This document shows positions 1 to 9,102 of a stretch of 64,000 nucleotides of DNA, piece after piece. The first letter of the stretch is position 1. Each line of letters opens with the position of its first letter. A program made the translations under genes and the position numbers. Location of the stretch: the NCBI RefSeq assembly GCF_012849215.1, contig NZ_CP051682.1:3534001-3598000 (forward strand), in the 5' to 3' direction. This DNA comes from Mucilaginibacter robiniae (lineage in GTDB: Bacteria; Bacteroidota; Bacteroidia; Sphingobacteriales; Sphingobacteriaceae). The notes under the pieces are model-generated. The model saw only the letters and a list, made by a program, of their open reading frames with translations, had not been told where the DNA came from and did no database searches.

Positions 1-36
1 TGTAAAAAGATTAGTCAGGAAATAGGCAAGGAGTAA
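1..36 (+). CDS. Possible C-terminal tail of a gene cut by the window edge
   Basis: Reading from base 1 gives eleven residues (CKKISQEIGKE) followed by TAA at 34-36. This could be the end of an upstream plus-strand gene. The piece is too short to identify, and an open frame of this length is expected by chance. Confidence 0.2.
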   Translation, partial: CKKISQEIGKE

Positions 37-216
37 AATGGGCATATCGCTTTAAGTTACAACCTGCCGGTGTAACAATAGTTTCACTGCATTACAAGTA
101 TAAAATATCAAGTTCTCATCCAGCACAAAATAATTTGCCTACTACACTATTTACTGTAAGTTAATATATTTTAATTATTGATACAAAGCAGATATCTTTA
201 TTGCAAATCTTGAATA

Positions 217-1413
217 ATGTCGACCGGAGAAACGCGTTCAAATGAGCATGAGGAGATCATAATTTCCCTTAAAAGTGAGATTGAACGGTTGAAGAAAGAA
301 GTTGATCATCTGCGTTCTGCGTGTTCCGCCGAAGGCAAAAAGGAGTTCGATAATAGTCAAACCCGCTTTAGTACCATATTTGAATATTCAAAGCTGGGAA
401 ATAAAGTGATTGCAGCGGACTTGAAGATTCTGCAGGTCAATTCTGCGATGGTTAACCTATTGGGTTATGCAAAAAAAGAGGAAATTATAGGGACACGAAT
501 TCTGGACTATTCTCCCAAAGAAAATCATAAGCACTGGAGAATGCTTCAGGAAAGATTATGGAAAAAGTCTACTCCATCCTTCAGCCTGGAAACTGTGCTA
601 ATCAAAAAAGATGGTTCCTTAATCTGGTGCCGGGTGACCTCTATATTGTTCCCTGATCAGGGTCAGCAAATGGGCTACACCATTATAGAAGATATTACTG
701 AAAACCACGAACTCCAGCTACAAAAGGATGAGTTTATAGGGATTGCGACACATGAACTCAAAACGCCGATCACCAGCCTGAAGGCGGCTTTACAACTAAT
801 GAACCGCATGATCAAAAATGAAGCTGCCATTCCAGAAAAGATAGCAAAGCTTGCCTTTGAATCACAACTTTATACATCGAAGCTTACTCATCTGGTAGAA
901 GATTTTTTAAACACATCGAAGCTTGAACAGGGCAAACTGTCCATCAACAAACGCTGGTTCCCCTTATCAGATGTTATCGAAGGTTGCTGCAATCATGTAC
1001 AATTGGACCGCAGGCACTTTGTTACGCATAGCGGTGATCTTTCCACGGTAGTATATGCAGACAGACATAAGATAGACCAGATTATCGTAAATTTCGTAAA
1101 CAACGCGCTGAAATATGCGCCACAATCCGAAGAAATATCCATTAAAGTAGAGCAGTTGGAAAACTGCACAAAAATTTCGGTCACTGATAAAGGTGAGGGT
1201 ATTCCGGCAAAAGATCTTCCTCATCTTTTTGACCGTTACTACCAGGTCAGGAAGGGTAACAGCCAAAGCCGGGGTTTAGGGCTGGGTTTATACATTTCTG
1301 CGCAAATTATTAAAGGTCATGGCGGCGATATAGGCGTTGATAGCAAGGTCGGCGAAGGGTCTGCTTTCTGGTTTACCTTGCCTCACGTGCAAAGAGATTC
1401 AGAAGTGGGATAG
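217..1413 (+). CDS. PAS-domain sensor histidine kinase
   Basis: A 398-residue signal-transduction kinase. The N-terminus is charged and probably coiled coil (about residues 8-45). A PAS domain follows (about 48-165), then a HisKA dimerisation helix with the phospho-acceptor His179 in THELKTP. The HATPase domain has the N box (NFVNNALKYAP), G1 box (DKGEGIP), the FDRYYQV stretch and G2 box (GLGLGLYI). No transmembrane segment or signal peptide is visible, so it is probably cytoplasmic and senses through PAS. No response regulator lies beside it, so the partner is unknown. The ATG at 217 precedes the coiled coil. Its kinase half closely resembles that of the kinase at 38639-40270, and a decayed third copy lies just downstream on the other strand. 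Confidence 0.95.
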   Translation: MSTGETRSNEHEEIIISLKSEIERLKKEVDHLRSACSAEGKKEFDNSQTRFSTIFEYSKLGNKVIAADLKILQVNSAMVNLLGYAKKEEIIGTRILDYSPKENHKHWRMLQERLWKKSTPSFSLETVLIKKDGSLIWCRVTSILFPDQGQQMGYTIIEDITENHELQLQKDEFIGIATHELKTPITSLKAALQLMNRMIKNEAAIPEKIAKLAFESQLYTSKLTHLVEDFLNTSKLEQGKLSINKRWFPLSDVIEGCCNHVQLDRRHFVTHSGDLSTVVYADRHKIDQIIVNFVNNALKYAPQSEEISIKVEQLENCTKISVTDKGEGIPAKDLPHLFDRYYQVRKGNSQSRGLGLGLYISAQIIKGHGGDIGVDSKVGEGSAFWFTLPHVQRDSEVG

Positions 1414-1490
1414 GCTGTCAATCCCGAAGATTTAGGCATGTTTAAACTGTTTACTTTTGTCTCTGCCGGCTAAACTTCAATCTGATGCTA

Positions 1491-1943
1491 CTAATTTAAA
1501 GGTAAGGTAAACCAAAAGGTACTGCCGTTACCGGTTTGACTGCCTACTCCAATCTTTCCATCATGCCTATCAATAATCTCCTTACGGATATACAGACCGA
1601 CACCAAAATCCGCTATGGACTGGTTTCCTGTCCCTCTACTTGGTAGAACCGGTCAAAAAACTTCGCCTGATCTTGAAGTCTGATTCCCATTCCTTCGTCT
1701 TTCACCGTTACATGAGCATTGTTACTCCCTGTAACACAAGCTATTTCAATGGTGGTATAAGGTGGTGAATACTTAATAGCATTACTGATAAAATATTGAT
1801 AACCTGTTCAATCTTGTCTTTATCAACATTGACCCAAGTTTCTTCACCGGTGCAAAGAGAACTTTATGCGAGGTAATTTCTGGCAATATACCATTCTCAA
1901 CCTCTTTTACCAGTACCGCCAGATCGTAATGCGCAGCCTTCAT
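1491..1943 (-). pseudogene. Decayed histidine kinase C-terminal fragment
   Basis: Read on the minus strand, this stretch encodes pieces of a histidine kinase ATPase domain in more than one frame. From 1943 comes a DLAVLVKEVENG stretch, then DKDKIEQVIN, then in a shifted frame FISNAIKYSPP and VKDEGMGI with FDRFYQVEG. After another shift come GVGLYIRKEIIDRH and GNGSTFWFTLPL before a stop at 1491-1493. At least three frameshifts are needed to join them, and the HisKA part is missing. The G2 box is worn (FGVGLYI rather than GLGLGLYI). It faces the intact kinase tail-to-tail and is best read as a dead relic of a related kinase. Confidence 0.85.
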
Positions 1944-2064
1944 TTAAACAACATTAATTTTACATTTTATCAGACCGAACGAAATAGAACTCGGATCCAA
2001 AATCAACCAATATTTACCGGAATCCAAATTTCAAAAGTATAGGTGAGCCATATTTAGAATAACT

Positions 2065-2096
2065 ATAAAAAAGCCCCTTATTTTCATAAAAGGCTT
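2065..2096 (-). terminator. Rho-independent terminator behind a tRNA relic
   Basis: On the minus strand the arm AAGCCTTTTAT, a GAAA tetraloop and the arm ATAAGGGGCTT form an 11-bp stem with two G-U pairs. A run of six T follows. It lies directly downstream of the tRNA 3'-end relic and was probably that tRNA's terminator. Confidence 0.75.
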
Positions 2097-2101
2097 CATT
2101 T

Positions 2102-2123
2102 GTATCCCAACAGGACTCGAACC
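2102..2123 (-). pseudogene. tRNA 3'-end remnant (possible integration scar)
   Basis: The minus strand reads GGTTCGAGTCCTGTTGGGATAC. It contains a standard T-loop (TTCGAGT), the 3' strand of a T-stem (CCTGT) and a following acceptor-like strand, with a terminator right behind it. The expected 5' part is absent: the five bases before the T-loop do not pair properly with CCTGT, and no TATCCCA acceptor partner occurs within a tRNA length. A tRNA 3' end without its body is what integrative elements leave when they recombine at a tRNA gene. No integrase is visible here. The parent tRNA cannot be named from the fragment. Confidence 0.5.
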
Positions 2124-2507
2124 AATAGCTATTCATAACGCCAATTTCTTTAAATCTTCCATGAAATAGTTCGAAAAATGGCTACTCTGGGTCCGGAATT
2201 AAGGTGACCCTTAAGAGAATCGAACTATTTAAAGTTACAGTTTGCAATTACTCAAATTTTTCAACGAATTGATATGATGTTTCGAAAGCCAATAAGTTGA
2301 AGGCAGATAAGAAGATTCGTTTCTAATTATTTATATAACACGATTATTTCTTAATGTATTATCTGTATTGTCGTCATTTGACTTGCAAACAATATGCAAT
2401 TTACATTTACAGCTATCGACGGCAATTCCATATCCTTAACCGGCAGAACTCTTGTAATCAGCAAAAGGAAAACATTGCTTTGTCTTTAAGTGAAATGAAT
2501 GAGAGTT
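2124..2507. other. Intergenic stretch with small inverted repeats
   Basis: No credible gene is seen. A short inverted repeat (GAAATAGTTCGA near 2163 and TCGAACTATTT near 2214) encloses a second dyad (GGGTC/GACCC near 2189-2210). These may be debris of the tRNA-linked integration event. The rest shows nothing recognisable. Confidence 0.35.
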
Positions 2508-3323
2508 TTAATCTGGTCTAGCAAACTTGTCTTTCATTTCTTTGCTTAAACTAATCGAGAATGCTATATAACTCCTGACCGGCTGACCGTGAAGATAATA
2601 TAACGGCCATTGAAGTAATCCTGCAACACGTTTGATTTCTTCCATCTGGTCTTTGTCATAGATTTCATAAGAACGGGCATTTTCCATTTGTTTGAGGTTG
2701 ATTAAATACCCCTTAGCATCTTGATCAAAACTAAAATATTCCCATCTACTATGCTCCGGCAGATTAGGGAACTTATTCCAGTTTATATGAGTATAAATAA
2801 ATTTGTGAAGCGAATCAGTGTTATTATAATAGCTATTCTTCACTGGTTTAGGGTACACAAATTTTTTAACCGAAATTACAATGCCCTTTTTTATAATCAG
2901 CCGGGTTTCCCTGGGAAAGGATGCGGCAAACATTCCACCCCAACTATTCGGCTGGTCTTTGGTCACCCAAATTTCTCCCGTATACCAGTCGGCGCAGAGC
3001 ATACCTTTTTGGAGACGGTCTCCGAACAGGTCGCTTAAATTTGCAGATTGTTTTTTCTGATTACACTCACAATTTTTGATGTTAGTGAGCATTAGGCGAT
3101 TATCTACAATCTTCCATGTTGATAAGAAAGAGCAATTATCTTCAGTGCAGTTGGTGCTGTAATCTTTAAGTTTCTCACGTAGTTTCACAATACTGGGATA
3201 CTTGTCAAAAGGCGAGAAAAATATAGTTCTTAGAGTATCCCCTTTGACGACAACGTTATCGCATTTTGCTTTACTATGAACCAGAAAGGTGATCAGCGTA
3301 AAGAACACAAAAAGCTTTCTCAT
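2508..3323 (-). CDS. Secreted protein of unknown function
   Basis: A 271-residue protein with a clear signal peptide (MRKLFVFFTLITFLVHSKA). The mature part holds several cysteines in a CTEDNC / CECNQ pattern at about residues 59-87, suggesting disulfides in the periplasm. A central region around WYTGEIWV looks like beta sheet. I do not recognise the family. It stands alone, with long gene-poor flanks on both sides, next to the tRNA relic, so it may be cargo of a former mobile element. Confidence 0.7.
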   Translation of the reverse strand: MRKLFVFFTLITFLVHSKAKCDNVVVKGDTLRTIFFSPFDKYPSIVKLREKLKDYSTNCTEDNCSFLSTWKIVDNRLMLTNIKNCECNQKKQSANLSDLFGDRLQKGMLCADWYTGEIWVTKDQPNSWGGMFAASFPRETRLIIKKGIVISVKKFVYPKPVKNSYYNNTDSLHKFIYTHINWNKFPNLPEHSRWEYFSFDQDAKGYLINLKQMENARSYEIYDKDQMEEIKRVAGLLQWPLYYLHGQPVRSYIAFSISLSKEMKDKFARPD

Positions 3324-4217
3324 AACAGCAGTATTAGACCATAGATTAGTTCAACATAAAACTTACTACAAATAGCTCCAGTGGTTATTATAGGTGTTAA
3401 GGTAGTAAAAATTTGCGGCTCACTTATAGAAGTTTTTGTTAAGTGTTTAATAGTAAAAAACACATCTAAAGGCAAAAATTAGAACGTAGGCGTTAGATGA
3501 CACTGAAGTTTATATTTGACTCGGTTTGAAATGATTAATAAATGAAGCTAACGAGCGATATTTCGTATTGTTTGTGCTACTACCAACGCTTACATATTTC
3601 AAACGATTGATTAAAGCTGACAAGACGCTATGAGAAATATCTTGTTTAGAATATAGCTACAATACTACGCAGCCTTTAGACACATTCCAACATTTTAAGG
3701 CTATCCTCCAAGCACATAATTTACTAGAACATCAATGCTGTTAATAGTCTCAAATCAGCTGCAAAATGGTTCGAGAAGCACCCAGTTGGGTGCACCCAAA
3801 AAAAGCAAAAATGGCCTTTACAATAGCGTAGAGGTTGTTTTTTAAGCCGCAATTTTTTGCGGCATCCCACATTTTCACGCAATGAGGGCACTGTTAGAAA
3901 GTGCTGTTCGCAATTTATTGTCAAATTATTTTTTGTGTCGCAGTTATGAGTGGCCGCATGAATGGTATGACTTGTAGCGTGGTTATGGATAGTAGGCCAT
4001 CCGCTACAAGGACTTTATAAATTATACTTTCAGATCTGGGAAATCAGAGTGAAAAAAGATTTAGCTATGGAGATTAAATGGTCAAGGATTTGTTTCATTA
4101 TAAAGCTGCAGATCCTCTTATGCCGATATAGGAAAATTAATTCTTATCAAAGCAAAGATTTCCTTCCAAACAGAATAGATATCCTTTTTGTTCAGGCATG
4201 ACATATCTAAAGCACTT
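3324..4217. other. Long intergenic region with two strong hairpins
   Basis: About 0.9 kb without a convincing gene. A 66-codon minus-strand frame at 3724-3924 lacks family features. Two compact hairpins stand out: GCACCC/GGGTGC at 3778-3793 and GCCGCAA-TTTT-TTGCGGC at 3846-3863. They may belong to a dispersed non-coding repeat or a decayed element. Nothing is recognised in 3324-3720. Confidence 0.4.
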
Positions 4218-4862
4218 ATGAAGGGATCCATATTGTATTTTTTCCTATTATCGATTTTAATTTTTTATGCCTGCAAGCAATCTGTCAAAACATCCAATAA
4301 TAAAAAAGACACGGTAATTAAAAGCGTAAGTACATTTAAACCGCTTGTGACAGACTCAACAACAGCTTCTGATACAACAACGGACGATTGCCCAAGAGCT
4401 GCGGCGGAGCCATTCATTAAAAGAAATGTTTTTCCTGATGCTCAGTTTACGCTGCTGGCAGATCACAAAACGGGACTGGAAACTTTTAACCTGGCTGACG
4501 GGGATCAGGTTAGTATTAAAGAATCAGGGTGTGAATACTATACGTTGAGTTTCCGGTTGGAAACGTCACGTTTTGCAGCCGATACCACGGATATACCTTA
4601 TTGGAGTAATGCCGCGTTTTCTTTGTTGCATAAGCTGGATAAAGGGTTGGTGGAGACTCCGTTTGATATGGAAAAAATGTTTAAGAACGTTTCAGCCCGT
4701 ATAAAGGAAGATCAGGTCAACCCGCAAAATAAGCTTAAATTAGGTGAACAAATCGACTTTGGCGGCGAGGATTTCAGTCAATTTCTCATTATTGATCGTG
4801 TTACTCGGCTGGCAGACCAACGCTATGCCCTTGAATTTAGCATGAGTTATGGTCCTATGTGA
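4218..4862 (+). CDS. Lipoprotein of unknown function
   Basis: The start is taken at the ATG at 4218, which places a type II signal peptide at the N-terminus (MKGSILYFFLLSILIFYAC, lipobox FYAC). The frame extends upstream only to a TTG. The protein has 214 residues. After a low-complexity Ser/Thr/Lys linker comes a region with charged and aromatic residues and no recognised domain. It is predicted to be membrane-anchored in the envelope. It stands alone between two gene-poor stretches. Confidence 0.7.
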   Translation: MKGSILYFFLLSILIFYACKQSVKTSNNKKDTVIKSVSTFKPLVTDSTTASDTTTDDCPRAAAEPFIKRNVFPDAQFTLLADHKTGLETFNLADGDQVSIKESGCEYYTLSFRLETSRFAADTTDIPYWSNAAFSLLHKLDKGLVETPFDMEKMFKNVSARIKEDQVNPQNKLKLGEQIDFGGEDFSQFLIIDRVTRLADQRYALEFSMSYGPM

Positions 4863-5328
4863 TTTTACATTAACTTATATTATATTTTGTCAGTTACCTC
4901 CTGTTGGTGGCTTGTTTGAATAGTTATTTAACGCCATAAGGCGTTCACCTTTCAAGTGTTCATTACGCTAATCTGTACATGGTCGGCTGTAGAACTGACT
5001 TCCGGTTCTAGCAATACTTACGTGAGCGAGGATTGGCTGACACGCATGTTACTGGTGACTGCTCTTGAATGCTGTTGAGCTTGGCGGTTCCCCCTCTTCA
5101 CCAAGAGTCGTAAGATACCACAGCAGGAAAGCTTGTGGTTAAATAAGCAATTTGCTCTGATGGTAGCTGTATTTTTGTTGTTTTCAACCTTGGATTATCT
5201 CCCCATAAGAAATTATACAGTAACGCTAGTAAGCGGCATTGTATAAGTTCATTTACAGGAAGAGGTATATCATGCGGCAATGTTAGAAAGTCAATTTTAT
5301 AACAAGAATTAAGGGGATCAGGTACTTG
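4863..5328. other. Hairpin-rich intergenic region
   Basis: No supported gene. Local dyads include AACGCC-ATAA-GGCGTT at 4930-4945 and TAGAAC/GTTCTA at 4990-5010. A 60-codon minus-strand frame with a TTG start (5098-5280) continues in frame beyond the stop of the next minus gene. It could be a small gene but has no support. Confidence 0.35.
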
Positions 5329-6342
5329 TTAGCCAACTTCTGGTTGATCCATAATCTGGTAGAGCTCCTGTACGAAACGCTCAATATTGCGACTTCTTCG
5401 GAAGCTGTGTACCACTATAACTTCAGGCTTCGGCTTGTCCGGATGCTGGAAATGCATCTGCACATCAGTACCTGAGTAAATAAAATTAATAGAACGGCGT
5501 AGGGTTTGTATGCCCGTAAAGTCGGCAAAATTCCAGGTTCGATTGCCTAAACCAATGGGGCTTTTGCGCTCAATGGTTCGTGCTGACTGGTCGAATGCTA
5601 CAGTGGTAAAGCCAGCAATAATAATAAGCGGACCACCCAGCACAAAGAAAATAAAAAAACAGATATTACCCAGCAAATTTAAGTCATCTATCCAGGCAGC
5701 AGGTGTAAACTCATGTATGCCAAAAGCGAGCATCAGCAAACCGAATATTACTGCTGCCACTTTATTTTTTTTGATGATATAGCGTCCATTCTCTTTCTTA
5801 AAGTATTTGTAATTAGTAATGGGAGCAACCGAGGCTGGTGCAAGCGCATCGTGCTGGTTCAGGTAATCATGAATAAGTGGAACCACGCCATCAACAAAAG
5901 CGATGGCATTCGGGTCGTCATTCCGGCTGTAGCCAGATGAAACAGCAACGCCTTTTCCGTATTTGTCAGCTTTTTTAAATACCCGATAATTGTACCCACC
6001 CATCGTGTTCGAAATAACATTAATGCCTGCCAACTGGTTGAAAGGAAGATTAACAACCGGGATAAAACCCATCAATTTTTTGCGCATTATGCCTTGCCTG
6101 TTGTTAAATTCAATTGACGTATTGGCGTACCCCCAAAACAAAATAACCAGGAGCAACAGGAAGAGCACAAAAGGTAAGGACTCCATGATTCCAGCGTTTT
6201 CATATTTCATGTAAACGAATAAAATGCCAGCAAAAATTATGGCCATTGCAGCGCTGAGCACATAGAATACACCATATGGAAACAAAGTAACGCGGTCGGC
6301 TTCCACCTTCCAACGCGTTTGGGAAAGGGTCTTTAATGACAT
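5329..6342 (-). CDS. Polytopic membrane protein of unknown function
   Basis: The start is placed at the ATG at 6342 (MSLKTLSQTRWKVEADRV), giving 337 residues. The frame reaches 6378 but the extra residues look non-coding. Two hydrophobic hairpins are predicted, around residues 25-45 and 58-75 and again around 200-245. Each is followed by a soluble beta-rich segment (SIEFNNRQGIMRKKL after the first, ARTIERKSPIGLGNR after the second). This internal repeat of a helix pair plus beta module recalls PH-like membrane proteins, but no family is assigned. It is transcribed divergently from the exported-protein operon starting at 6470 and opens the accessory block. Confidence 0.75.
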   Translation of the reverse strand: MSLKTLSQTRWKVEADRVTLFPYGVFYVLSAAMAIIFAGILFVYMKYENAGIMESLPFVLFLLLLVILFWGYANTSIEFNNRQGIMRKKLMGFIPVVNLPFNQLAGINVISNTMGGYNYRVFKKADKYGKGVAVSSGYSRNDDPNAIAFVDGVVPLIHDYLNQHDALAPASVAPITNYKYFKKENGRYIIKKNKVAAVIFGLLMLAFGIHEFTPAAWIDDLNLLGNICFFIFFVLGGPLIIIAGFTTVAFDQSARTIERKSPIGLGNRTWNFADFTGIQTLRRSINFIYSGTDVQMHFQHPDKPKPEVIVVHSFRRSRNIERFVQELYQIMDQPEVG

Positions 6343-6469
6343 AGTAAATAAAGTTAAGTTGCGACATAATAACAGCATCTGGCTGTATGGGTTTGCAATT
6401 ATTGAAATTGGTATTCAAAAACACATCTGTTTTTTTGCTGTTACGCTAACAACTACCTATTCACTTTTG

Positions 6470-7063
6470 ATGATACGTTTATCTTATTTGCTATCTACAT
6501 TACTTGTTGGTATGAGTTTGCAGAGTTTAGGACAACCGCCTAAAGAAGCAGTTGCTGTTCCTGCTAACTTAAAAAGCTTTATTCCCAAAGGCTACGAAGC
6601 GCTTGATTTAACTCAAGGCAATTTAAACCGAGATGCTTATCCCGATGCTGTTTTGGTGCTCTACAAAGTAGGCGAAGAAAAGTCCTCCAATGTAATTAGT
6701 CATCCCGAAAAGCGACCGCTGCTGGTACTCGTGGGTCAAGCCAATAAAACCTACCAGCTAGCTGCCCGCAGTAACAACGCGGTTTATTGTGTAGACTGCG
6801 GCGGGCAAATGGGCGACCCTTTTACAGGCATTACCATTAAAAACGGTTATTTTTCTGTGGAACATTATGGTGGTAGCGGCTGGCGCTGGACGCGCATCGT
6901 AACCTTTAAGTATAATACTGCTGAGAAAAGCTGGTATCTGTTTAAGGATGGTGGCGAACGGTTCCATGCCATCTCGCATGAACAAGGAAAGACTGAGATA
7001 AAGACGGTTAAAGACTTTGGCAAAGTGCCTTTTGAACGTTTTGATATTTATAAAGACAAATAA
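6470..7063 (+). CDS. Secreted protein with an FG-GAP/VCBS-like segment
   Basis: The start is set at the ATG at 6470, which gives a signal peptide (MIRLSYLLSTLLVGMSLQSLGQ). The longer frame from 6359 would bury it. The protein has 197 residues. DLTQGNLNRDAYPDAVLVLY resembles one blade of an FG-GAP/VCBS calcium-binding propeller. A later CVDCGG pair of cysteines could form a disulfide. It is the first gene of a tight plus-strand run of five (gaps of 10, 3, 16 and 45 bp). The function is unknown, and the fold call rests on one motif. Confidence 0.75.
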   Translation: MIRLSYLLSTLLVGMSLQSLGQPPKEAVAVPANLKSFIPKGYEALDLTQGNLNRDAYPDAVLVLYKVGEEKSSNVISHPEKRPLLVLVGQANKTYQLAARSNNAVYCVDCGGQMGDPFTGITIKNGYFSVEHYGGSGWRWTRIVTFKYNTAEKSWYLFKDGGERFHAISHEQGKTEIKTVKDFGKVPFERFDIYKDK

Positions 7064-7073
7064 TAATCTTCGT

Positions 7074-7865
7074 ATGATGAAAGCTAACCTACGCCTGGTG
7101 GGGACATGGATTTTTGTACTATGCGCTACCTTACTGCTGAGCAGTACTATCCATGCACAACCTGCCGGTACCACCAATTTTTATACCAACATTAAAGCTT
7201 ATAACTTAGCCTCTTTGTGGCGGGCAGACCGCTTGCGGCTATTAAGTCTGAAGCAAGTAGAACCTTTCCCTAAACCCTTTGGTGCAGTTGGCAAAAACTA
7301 CCAGCGGTTTTATATCCATTACCTTTCAGTAACTCAGGATGCGGCTAACCCTTACCGTTACTTGGTACAAGGTAAAACCCGTATAGGCAACCAGATACGC
7401 CCGTTCGCCGGAACCATTACCATAACCCAAGCCGGCATATTCAAACCAGATAATGCTTATTCGCCGGAGAGCTACAGGGGCTACAAGCGCGGGCAACTGA
7501 TTGCTAAGGTGGACTTTAAAGAAGATAGTCAGGACGGTGGCACGATTAGCGGTAAGCTGACTACTAATTTCTGCATCAACGCTCAAAATCAACTGCTGTA
7601 TGACACGCTTGATTTTGGTATAGACGGTTATGAAAATAATCAGTTTTTAGGTACCATCAAAAAGCCCAGCAGCGCTACCGCGCAAACTTTAAGATGGGGT
7701 GATTACAGCTTAATGGGTACCCCCATAGTTGACGAGGCGGGTATGAACATCCCGCAGGAATATGAAAAGTATGGCTGGCAAACGTTTAATGCAGCTATCG
7801 GTAGCGATTTGCGCCCGGCCAGTAAAGCAGCCATAGCTGAGGAAAAACGCCAATGGTGGAAATAA
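7074..7865 (+). CDS. Secreted protein, duplicated uncharacterised family (copy 1)
   Basis: The start is at the first of two adjacent ATGs (7074), giving 263 residues with a signal peptide ending near STIHAQPA. It is clearly paralogous to the minus-strand gene at 11317-12099. Both share a NLASLW start, NYQRFYIHY, VQGKTR, GTITI/V-Q, a T-T-N segment with a Y-DTL motif, and a C-terminal AEEKRxWW ending. Both are exported. The conserved aromatic patches suggest a beta-sandwich or binding fold, but no known domain is recognised. It is the second gene of the five-gene plus operon. Confidence 0.8.
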   Translation: MMKANLRLVGTWIFVLCATLLLSSTIHAQPAGTTNFYTNIKAYNLASLWRADRLRLLSLKQVEPFPKPFGAVGKNYQRFYIHYLSVTQDAANPYRYLVQGKTRIGNQIRPFAGTITITQAGIFKPDNAYSPESYRGYKRGQLIAKVDFKEDSQDGGTISGKLTTNFCINAQNQLLYDTLDFGIDGYENNQFLGTIKKPSSATAQTLRWGDYSLMGTPIVDEAGMNIPQEYEKYGWQTFNAAIGSDLRPASKAAIAEEKRQWWK

Positions 7866-7868
7866 AAA

Positions 7869-8546
7869 ATGAAGTATATGCACGCCAAACTTTACCTGAT
7901 TGCCGCTGCTACATGCGGCTTGCTTTACGCCTGCAATTCAGGCGGAACGAAAAAACAGGATGCCAACCAGGCAGATACCGCACGTAGTCAACCTAAAACC
8001 TCCGGTACAGGATTCAATGGTTATGTGGCCACTATACCCGAAGCAACTTTGCCTTACCGCTTTACTTATAAAAACATTCTGACTGCTGATAAATTACCCA
8101 GGCTGGAACTATCTAAGCTGAAGGCAGATCAAGGGCAATACTATGAGCCGGATCCGGATGCTACCTATGCACAGTTGCCCGGTGCGTACCAGGGAGCGGT
8201 AGCTTATCCTTTATTCAAATACACGATAGATAATAAACTCACCGCAGTAGCCTATACTTTTCAGAAAGGAAGTTCATCTATAATTTACTACCCATTTGTA
8301 GAGTTGCTGGTTTTTAATGCTGATGGAAAGATTAAAGGCAGACAGGTCATTGCAAGCGGCAGCATGGATGCTGAACATGTTGATAACACTACGTTTAGCA
8401 TCGTAACACCAACTCAGGTGAATATGATGACTGATGTTGATGAATATGCAGACAGTACCCGCAACGGTGAACCATTGCGTCACTTGGAAGATAAAAAAAG
8501 CTTCTCTATTCAATCTGATGGTAAGATTACCTCAAATAAACCTTAA
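7869..8546 (+). CDS. Lipoprotein of unknown function
   Basis: A 225-residue protein with a type II signal sequence (lipobox LLYAC, followed by NSGGTKKQD). A second in-frame ATG at 7878 would shorten the signal by three residues. It starts 3 bp after the previous stop, so translational coupling is likely. The mature part has a Lys/Gln/Thr linker, then a folded region with many Tyr and Asp residues. There is no domain match from memory. It probably acts at the periplasmic membrane face with its operon partners. Confidence 0.75.
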   Translation: MKYMHAKLYLIAAATCGLLYACNSGGTKKQDANQADTARSQPKTSGTGFNGYVATIPEATLPYRFTYKNILTADKLPRLELSKLKADQGQYYEPDPDATYAQLPGAYQGAVAYPLFKYTIDNKLTAVAYTFQKGSSSIIYYPFVELLVFNADGKIKGRQVIASGSMDAEHVDNTTFSIVTPTQVNMMTDVDEYADSTRNGEPLRHLEDKKSFSIQSDGKITSNKP

Positions 8547-8562
8547 CAGAATCTAAATAACT

Positions 8563-9057
8563 ATGCGTTTAAAAACATGTTTTATCGGGCAAATCATAGG
8601 TACCCTTATACTATTATTCGGTAGCGTTGGTGTTAGTGCACAGGACCATTACAATACAGAAGTGCCCAAGGATATTATTATTTTAAGAAGCACAAACGAT
8701 TACCAGGCTGCTTTAACTGCGGCTAAACAGGCCGCTTCAACCTTACATAAGAAGCTAGACTTGCGAGGGCTTAAACCTAAAGCAAAAATAGGCCTGAGCA
8801 TGAGCAAGGTTGATTGTGATGAATTGGGTTACCCGTGCTACATCGCTCGGGGCGATGGTGCCGCAGCGAATGATGATTACATTTCTATAGAGTATTCAAA
8901 TGCTTATAAAGGTTTTGCTAAAGGCTATTATATAGTGGTTGCGGCTATAACCGACGTAAATTCAGCGGCCCTGAAACTCAAGTTGGCTGCTATAAATAAA
9001 TTATATCCTGATGCTTATGCTAAGCGTACTTATATTTGGTTTGGTTGCATGCATTAA
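8563..9057 (+). CDS. Small secreted protein, SPOR-like C-terminus possible
   Basis: A 164-residue protein with a signal peptide ending near SVGVSAQ. The N-terminal half carries an Ala/Lys-rich helix (YQAALTAAKQAAST). The C-terminal half has GFAKGYYIVVAAITD, with spacing that recalls SPOR-type repeats. Two cysteines (VDCDELGYPCY) could pair. It is the fourth gene of the plus-strand operon, 16 bp after the lipoprotein. The SPOR likeness is weak and no function is proposed. Confidence 0.7.
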   Translation: MRLKTCFIGQIIGTLILLFGSVGVSAQDHYNTEVPKDIIILRSTNDYQAALTAAKQAASTLHKKLDLRGLKPKAKIGLSMSKVDCDELGYPCYIARGDGAAANDDYISIEYSNAYKGFAKGYYIVVAAITDVNSAALKLKLAAINKLYPDAYAKRTYIWFGCMH

Positions 9058-9102
9058 TCACAGAGACTGTTTGCAAACTTTAAAGCTTAATCTTACTTAA
9101 AT

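Noticed and set aside
3846-3863. GCCGCAA/TTGCGGC hairpin as a terminator
   Set aside because: No gene ends nearby and no T-run follows on either strand.
3724-3924. 66-codon minus-strand frame in the gene-poor region
   Set aside because: Its text comes from two hairpins and an A-run, has no start context or family features, and looks like a translated repeat rather than a gene.
5098-5280. 60-codon minus-strand frame with TTG start
   Set aside because: The frame merely continues beyond the stop of the 5329 gene in the same phase. No ATG, no signal and no recognisable family. It could be a small gene but cannot be supported.
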